A stretch of 64,000 nucleotides of DNA from Nymphaea colorata (taxonomy: Eukaryota > Streptophyta > Magnoliopsida > Nymphaeales > Nymphaeaceae), in assembly GCF_008831285.2 (NCBI RefSeq), contig NC_045140.1, positions 18,288,370 through 18,352,369 of the forward strand. The letters run 5' to 3'. The position numbers and the translations under genes are program-made. Of the stretch, positions 56,860 through 64,000 are shown piece by piece; the first letter of the stretch is position 1, and the number at the start of each line of letters is the position of its first letter. The notes under the pieces are model-generated. The model was not told the origin of the DNA and made no database searches. It was given only the letters and a program-made list of their open reading frames with translations.

Positions 56860-59800
56860 TTTTGTGTGCATGGTGACGTTGATTTTTGCTGTTTTTTTCT
56901 CTTTTTTAATGTGATATGGTATCTGTATTTTGGAAGTGCTAAGTCAGGATCTATTGTATATTGTATATGAATGATAGCTCATTTTTTGGGTTATCACTTC
57001 CTGTTCAATAAAAGTAAGGGACCGCATCTCCCAGCAAGCTGTTATTGCGACCAAAAAAGATAACGATAGGTGTCTTTAAATAACCACCACAAACTTTAGC
57101 TTGTTAGTTATTTTTAAAAATAATAAAATAGTAATTGTATTTTTATTATGCAAGTTCCTGGATATAGGTACGAATCCTTTATTTTATTGTTGTTCTTTAT
57201 TATATACAGATGTGGAAAGCAATTTGTCGCCTAATATATAGTGAAATGTCGTAGAAATAACAAAGCGAAAAAAAAGAAATGCCGCAGCCACTTTTTCCTC
57301 TTTTCCATTTTAAATGTTGCATAGATCTACTGACCCGCACCTAAGGTCATATTCAACTATTGATTATTCAGCCGTAGAATAATCGAGTCATGATCGCCAC
57401 GAGGAAGCTTACGTGTTAGGTGCAGGTAGAGGTATCTAAAATAATTGAAGTAAACCGAAATGGTTGAGGTTCAGGTATCATTGTCACACAAGCAGGATTA
57501 GCCGGAAAAATGTTGATTATTTTTTGGCACAAGCACCATTGCATCATTTGTATATATAAACAGGAAACCGTGAATATATATGTACTTAATGCACCATTCT
57601 TTGTTGTTTCTGACGCGCGCATTACATATTTACAGGATGATCATGGAAATATGCAGCACGGAAGACAAAGGTCACTGCTTGAAGCTCAAGACAGTAGACA
57701 TCCAGCTATAATATACAGAGTCCATGGTTTCTACTTAATATCAACAGGTTCCACTATAACAGATTTATACATTTGATAATTTCAGGAGCGTTGAAAAAAA
57801 ATGCTTCTACACCTACAACAGTGAGAATCACCAGCACTGAACTATTTTTTTTTTCTTTCACTCTCATAAAAAACAACTCAGAAAGAAAAGAAGAAGAAAA
57901 ATAAGAAGAATGCCCAAAAGCCCAACCCGCACAAAAAGTCGGTTAATCAGGTTCCTTTCTCTTGCAGCCCTTCTTTAAAAATTAGATTTAGTTCACCAAC
58001 TTTATTGAAATTGCTCTTTTACCATTTTTCTTAAGTATGGGTGCTTTTGTGCTTTCCTTTTTCTTTTTTTGGCTTGGATATGGATCCTCCACATCAAGGG
58101 TTCCAATCTAACAGGTATGACAAGAATGGACAATGTGTGAAATGAACTAAAGCTTGAAATGCTAAAAAAACTAATGCTTCCAAAGAAATGCAGATTCAAA
58201 AGCAGAAAACTCATGCTTGGAGGCAATATACAGTGAACTCTTCAATGAAAGTTCAGAAAAAAAAAAAACAGAGATCGTCTTCATCATTTTACACATTATA
58301 GTGACACGGAAAGACAGTATGGTCGCATTAACAAAATGATAAGGACCCAGATCAGAAATCGACCATATTAATCCTTTAAACTATTAGAAATTAGCATTCA
58401 TGCCCACACGCACACGCAAAAAAGCATCGAAATATTGTCATAAATCCTGACAATTTGACTTGGCGATGTTTTTCAAACTACCGTACATGATTCAATTTTC
58501 TTTATTGTTTCCACTTTTAACAGAATATTTCAGAAAGACGAGACAGCCAAGTTTGTGACAACGAGAAAAATGAAGCTGCTATATATACTATAATAGAATG
58601 CAACTCAGATCCATCAATCACGTGACTGCACCTTTCGTGACTCTTCTGTTTCAACTTTCGCAGGGTTCAAAGATGACGCTGAATAAAGCCTTGGCTGGCT
58701 TATTTCGGCAGTCACAAATTAAGTTTGCTTAGTACAAAGAGCTGGGAAGAGAAAGATCAGAATGCTAACAAGAGAAACAAAGCGCCTATAGACAGATGAT
58801 TCCATCCAGATCATGAAGCCAAAGACAAAACCACATTGCTGACAACAAAAAAGAGAAATGGAAGCAGTCAAGAATTGGCTACGAGTGAAGTGTCCTATGG
58901 TTCCCAGTGACCTCCATCAAATCGATGCTCGAGCAGTTGAAAAGAAAATGTACGACAAGCATGTGTCTCGGAATTAATTAAACATCTTAAAGCGATTGCA
59001 CGTATATATAATACAAAAGAATCATTATGTAAAGCCATTGTTAGCAACCAACATTAATTATTGGCAGTTGAGATTAAAAACAGTTCCGTTCACATTTTTC
59101 ACCACATCAAAATGATGATCCTGCCGAAACATAGCAGCATCTTTCAAGAACTCTATAATCGACCTTCATAGAGACGATCCTACAGATCGTTTCACTCTAT
59201 GAGCAATCAAAGTACTTTTACTGAACTTATTGATGTTATCTTGGTTAACATCTTCGCTTCTAAACAAGCAATATCCCCCAAGGGGTTTTCCCATTAAGAT
59301 AGATTTCAACTGATCTAGCTTTTTTAAACCCCCCTCCGCACTCATACAGACACTGCTTATTCATAGACTTAATTGATCTATATCCTCCCGATTTTCTTTT
59401 TCAGCAGGGGAATCTTATTTCTGAAAGAATATGCTACATTGCAATCCTGTAGCTTAATTTGCTGTCATTTTTTTGTCAGATCACCATCATTTTGCTACAA
59501 AATTTGGAACATATATACCTGTAAAACAGTGTACGCACTTTTTCGCTAGATCCAAAGATAGTTGTATGAGGTTTGGCCGTTTTGCATTAATGCCTCTATT
59601 AAGATTGGCCAGACCGATGTCGACCAAGGCTTACAATAGATGAGGCATGGGTTTAGTAGGCAGCTCATTTGAAGCTCGTAAGGTGTCAACTCTTTGTGCT
59701 GATGGGGGTGTCATTCCGGTGCACCAAAACAGGCTTGGTAGGCTTGGTATCTTAAGGAGATGGAGGGAAGAATGAAAGCAGCTTCATATCTCAGTCAAGT

Positions 59801-61996
59801 TTAAGCTGAAACACTCTTCCTTCTCACTCTAAAGTGATGGGTCATGAGGACGATAGCATGGGGAACCTATATCTATTTGAAAGAAATTTAAATATGCATC
59901 TTACATACAAAAGCATATATATAGTTTAATGACAAAATTGTAAATTGTCAAAAATGAAAATAATAAACTAAGAATTTGGAAATGGATTTTTGAAGTAAAG
60001 TTGGAAAAGGATGGCTCGATTGCATGAATCTATATTGAACAAATTTCCTTAATTAGTTGCCCTAATTGGCATTCATCCCTAGGCATTTAAAATTTTCTTT
60101 TCGGAGCAAAGAAACTAGAGCCCTGTAATTTGAAAATTAGTGTTTGATAAAGGTCTGATATTGAAAATTTGAACGCAGCTTTTGTGAAAAAGAAGCATAG
60201 GATAGGGCAGGCAAATTAACCTCATTTTGTGGGCTTAATTGAAGCCTAATTGCTAGGGCAATCCATGGATATCAATAGAAACATGTCTATTTCAAGATTG
60301 ATGACTTGCTTCTTTCTTTATCAGTTGCTTGTGAAAATAAAGTGCAGAGGCAACATAGTAATGATAAGACATACAAATACAAGTATTTATTGAAACGGGA
60401 ATTTGTAGGACCTAAGTTTTCTCCAGAATCAGCCAATAAGATCATGGATTCTTGGTTAGATTAGCTCACGATCTTTGGGAGACAGATCCCAAGAAAATCA
60501 ATTTATGATGGGAAACGGAGTAAATTATCGCACGATTTCCCACCCATTGAGAAAGCTGGAGAGAAGTGTTGACCTGCACTTTCACAGTTGACTGCATCAA
60601 TATATGTACCGGGCAGATCAGCATCCCATGTGCAATTCTCAGCGTTTGCAGATCAGCATGGTGGGTAGACATTAATATTGAACATATTGATAGGGTCCCA
60701 TGGAATCAAAGGACTGTCGACCTGGAGCTTGTGCTTGAAGCAATTAATCACTTGCGTGAAATGAATGAAGTGATAGTGACGCCGTTTTGTTTTTGTGTGA
60801 AGAGATAATCACGTGAACATTCATCGACTTACTTGCCAACATGTGGAACACGAAAACGTCGTCGTTTACTTTTGGCAACACGTGAAGCCTATGATCGCAC
60901 TCTGTTGATTTTCGTTCTTCTTCTTCTCTTCTTGCTATCCATAACACAAAGGAAAATGATTAAGAAGTGATTGAATTTTCATGGAAGAGAACCACGTTTT
61001 GAAGTCGAGTAGGCGATCGATCTTTTATCCCCTACTGCCAAGATGGGAGTTTCTGTGGATTCTAGTGATTCTGATTACCTTTCTCCATGTCTTTCACCTT
61101 TTTCCTGCAGCCGACTTGCACTTTCTCTGTTCTTCTTTGTATCTTTCTTTTTCCTTTTTTGTTAGTTTTCCTTCTTCCGCTTGTTTTCCTTTGGTACCTT
61201 CCCAATTTTTGGTGGCACATCATATCACTTCACGCAAAAAGTTTTTCTCATAGCATCCATCTCTCTCTTTCTCTCCCTCTCCATGTGTGTGTACCACTCG
61301 TAATTATGTCATTTGATATCCCCACCTCTACTACCAAATTCGCCTAATCAGATCTATGGCAAATGCAAACCTGGGTTCGAAATTGGCTCTGGTACTAACT
61401 ACAACGTCCCAACTGGCCAAAGGACACGAAAACTTGATCTGTATCAGTTAAACATAAGCGCTTATTATGGAAGTTTTTTTATTTGATCTATTATACAACA
61501 CCAACCAAACACAAAAACATCTGTATCTATTAAAATTTAAGCCCCAAATTTTATAAAAGTGTTAAAGCGACGGATTCAATGTATTTCGTTTGATTAAATA
61601 TCAAAGAAGATTTCGAAAAACATTCAGTTTGGATCCACCCTAGTGTAGTCTTTTACATAAAAGGACGGTGCCGACCGTCACTTGTGTATTAAATAACATT
61701 TTAAAGTAAGCCGTCAATTTCAAAACTTTGATATATTTTTCACAGATATGTTTAATTAATTGCCTTCTCATGTGAAAAATAATTCCCCTTTCCGTCTCGA
61801 TGATCCAAAATCTCCAGCGTGCTGGATACCAATTCGTGGTCTGCATCAAAAAATTCAATGGCGTATGAGGAGCATGTTTGAGATTGAGTCAAGACTTTTG
61901 AAAGCTAGCTGCAATTTCCTCTTATAATAATAATCTATAGGACAGTATTACCTTTCTTGACGCAGATGGAGACACATGCACGCACATGATATTTTC
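56860..61996. other. Long spacer upstream of the UGT gene
   Basis: AT-rich, no recognised gene. Poly-A/T tracts lie at 57845-57905 and 58255-58270. Short frames at 57510-57776, 60566-60808 and 60981-61347 lack any family signature; the last is a CT-rich stretch giving a false hydrophobic protein. Confidence 0.4.
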
Positions 61997-62002
61997 TATA
62001 AG
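61997..62002 (+). promoter_or_regulatory. TATA box of the UGT gene
   Basis: TATAAG lies 54 bp upstream of the ATG at 62051. It implies a short 5' UTR of about 25 nt. Confidence 0.45.
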
Positions 62003-62050
62003 AGTGTGAAAATATGATGCTCTGAAGCGGGTTTCCGTCTACTCCCAACA

Positions 62051-64000
62051 ATGGAAGTCCAGTGCTCAAGGCCGAAGGTGGTTTTGGTGCCATATCCTGC
62101 GCAGGGTCATGTCTCTCCCATGGTTCAACTGGCGTCAGCCTTACACAGTCTTGGCTTCCAACCGATCGTCATCAATGCCCAATTCATGCACGATAGATTA
62201 TTCAACAATGGCGTCGCTCGTGATGATCATGACAGTGGAGTTATGTTTCTCTCCGTTCCTGACGGCATCCACGGGGATCGACCTTGCGACTTTGTGAGCA
62301 TCTTGTTCGCCATGGAGAATGTCATGCCCGCACACCTCGAGAAGATCCTTGAAAGCTTTGGCCACGGTGAGGAAGGAATTGTCTGTGTGGTTACTGATTT
62401 GTTGGCATCTTGGGCGATCCGAGTTGCCGAACAGCGCCGAGTTCCGGTTGCCGGGTTCTGGCCAGCCATGCATGCTACGTACAGTATTGTCAAGTCCATA
62501 CCAGATCTCATCCAACAGTCTCTAATTTCATCCGTCGATGGTATGTTTAGATTCATTAGCTATCTTGTTTGGCAACATACCAATTAGATCTTTCATGTTC
62601 TTGATATAGTCTTGAATTGAGATTACCAAGGGGTTTGGCATAGCTGGTTGCCCAGCAGCTGATAAAGGGCCAGGCTGGTTTGCTTTTTGAGCCATTAACC
62701 TCTCTGCATCAGATGGGAGCAGTTTTTTCAGCCATAAAAGGAAAAAACAAAAAACAAAAAAGGCAAAAGGTTACAAATGGGATGGATACAGTAGCCCGGA
62801 CCTGAACCTAATTATTTGTTGGTAATTGTGTGCTAACATAGAACTGAAGCTCACAAGTGGTCGCCCGGACCTGAACCTAATTATTTTATGTCATTGTCGT
62901 TCCGACGTAGCTAGGTAGATCCACTTGACTAAGGTCTTCAATTCGAAAAATGCTCAAGAGTTTGATACCTAGAGCTTGTTTTCTTTGTCACAAACACAAA
63001 GGCATCACAGAGATCTTTCCTAATTTCCAGGCACTTCATGCACCCGAATCCTTCTAGGACGGATTTGCACCTTCATCTTTCTTTGTTAAAACGATTAGAA
63101 AAGGTAAAGTAGGCAGCATCTTGTCTAATCTAGACGCGAGTTCTTCTACTCGATCACGTGAAGTAAAATTTTATAGTTATTACAATAAGTTAAGAAAGTC
63201 GTTGGTTGTTCCGCCATCTTGTCTGTCTGATCTCCCTTAATTTATTGCAGGTGCTCCATTAGTGGAAGGAACGGTGAGCTTCCTACCTTCTGATCTTCCG
63301 AAGCTACGGCCAGAGCATCTACCATGGTACAGTCCAGATCCTGTTGTCCGTCTGGTCAGGTTCAAGTTCTGGTTGGAAGTCTTGCACAGGTCAAGCACCG
63401 TAAAATGGGTCCTAATCAACTCATTTGCAGCAGAAAATAGAGCACTTGGCATGGAGGCCAGACCAAATATTGATCCAATTTCTTCTCCACTAGACCCACA
63501 TGTGTTTCATGTAGGCCCTCTAACGAGAAAGGTTGATCACAATCTCAGCATGTGGGAGGAAGATGGTAGTTGCACCAGCTGGCTGGCCAAGCAAGCCAGG
63601 GGTTCTGTGATGTATGTATCATTCGGAAGCTGGGTTAAACTCTCTCCCCAACACCATGTGGTCGAATTAGCCATGGCGTTGGAAGCCACGACTTGGCCAT
63701 TTCTATGGTCACTGAGAGCACCATGGCAAGCCATGCTCCCTACTGGGTTCATTGAGAGGGTTGGATCTAGGGGGAAGGTGGTGGAATGGGCGCCACAGAG
63801 AGAGGTCCTATCTAGTGACGCTGTTGGTTGCTTCCTTACTCACTGCGGTTGGAATTCGACCTTGGAGGCCATAATCGCCGGGCAGCCGCTTCTGTGTTGG
63901 CCGGTTTCCGGTGACGAAGGAATCAACTGTGAGTTTATTGTGAAGGTTTGGAGGGTGGGAACCAAATTGGAAGGCAAAGGGATGGATGAGATAAAGGAAG
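62051..64000 (+). CDS. UGT82A1-like: UDP-glycosyltransferase, UGT82A1-like, 2 exons seen (3' end outside window)
   Basis: Exon 1 is 62051-62540 and exon 2 runs from 63251 past the window edge. The intron is GT-AG, phase 1. Family 1 plant UGT that moves a sugar from a UDP-sugar to a small acceptor in the cytosol. The N-terminus VVLVPYPAQGHVSPM holds the catalytic His. VTDLLASWAIRVAEQRRVPV and AGFWPAMHATYS closely follow Arabidopsis UGT82A1 as I remember it. RFKFWLEVLHRS and SVMYVSFGSWVKLSPQQHHV precede the PSPG box, which starts WAPQREVLSSDAVGCFLTHC and continues GWNSTLEAIIAGQPLLCWPV to SGDE. The last PSPG residue is Glu where Gln is usual. About 413 of an expected 460 residues are inside the window. 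The acceptor is unknown. Confidence 0.92.

Noticed and set aside
60981-61347. Small hydrophobic protein candidate
   Set aside because: The hydrophobicity comes from a CT-rich tract (TTT/CTT codons); a second overlapping frame shows the same bias.
1-64000. CRISPR arrays, operons or bacterial defence systems
   Set aside because: The window is plant nuclear DNA with spliced genes; no direct-repeat and spacer array was seen.

Overview
The window is nuclear DNA of a flowering plant. Every recognisable gene is a plant gene with GT-AG introns: Golgi alpha-mannosidase II, a KONJAC-type GDP-mannose pyrophosphorylase-like protein, an NRT1/PTR (NPF) transporter, plant matrix metalloproteinases, and a UGT82-type glycosyltransferase. 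The spacers are long, AT-rich and full of transposon debris. I cannot name the species from the sequence alone.

Layout. 1-2360 (+) holds the 3' two thirds of Golgi alpha-mannosidase II, entering from outside the window. 3212-10082 (-) is a 15-exon KONJAC1-like gene, convergent with it; the reconstructed exons give exactly 415 residues. One of its introns carries a palindrome-rich element. 10083-17949 is spacer with tandem repeats. 17950-23721 (-) is a structurally complete, young Copia LTR retrotransposon with a 5-bp target duplication, an unusual GC-rich leader and an embedded tRNA-Trp-like fragment; its coding part is interrupted. 28565-30891 (+) is a four-exon NPF transporter (535 residues). 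33135-33371 (-) is a 78-residue plant-specific small protein. 35139-46933 (+) is a matrix metalloproteinase cluster: one broken 3' copy, one intact soluble enzyme, and one intact enzyme with a C-terminal tail like a GPI signal. The broken copy lies between two diverged direct repeats. 50626-50935 (-) is a relic of the third exon of an R2R3-MYB gene. 55990-56190 (+) is a LINE relic, followed by an unrecognised 181-codon ORF. 62051-64000 (+) is a UGT82A1-like glycosyltransferase that runs off the right edge.

How the genes relate. The first two genes both belong to mannose metabolism: one supports GDP-mannose supply and the other trims mannose from N-glycans in the Golgi. This is probably coincidence, since they converge and share no promoter. 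The metalloproteinases form a true local family produced by duplication. The remaining genes look unrelated. I found no clear, wholly new system. The best leads are the tRNA-Trp fragment in the retrotransposon leader, the altered proton-coupling motif in the NPF transporter, the unusual last residue of the UGT signature box, the hairpin at 52638-52739, and the duplication history of the metalloproteinase cluster.
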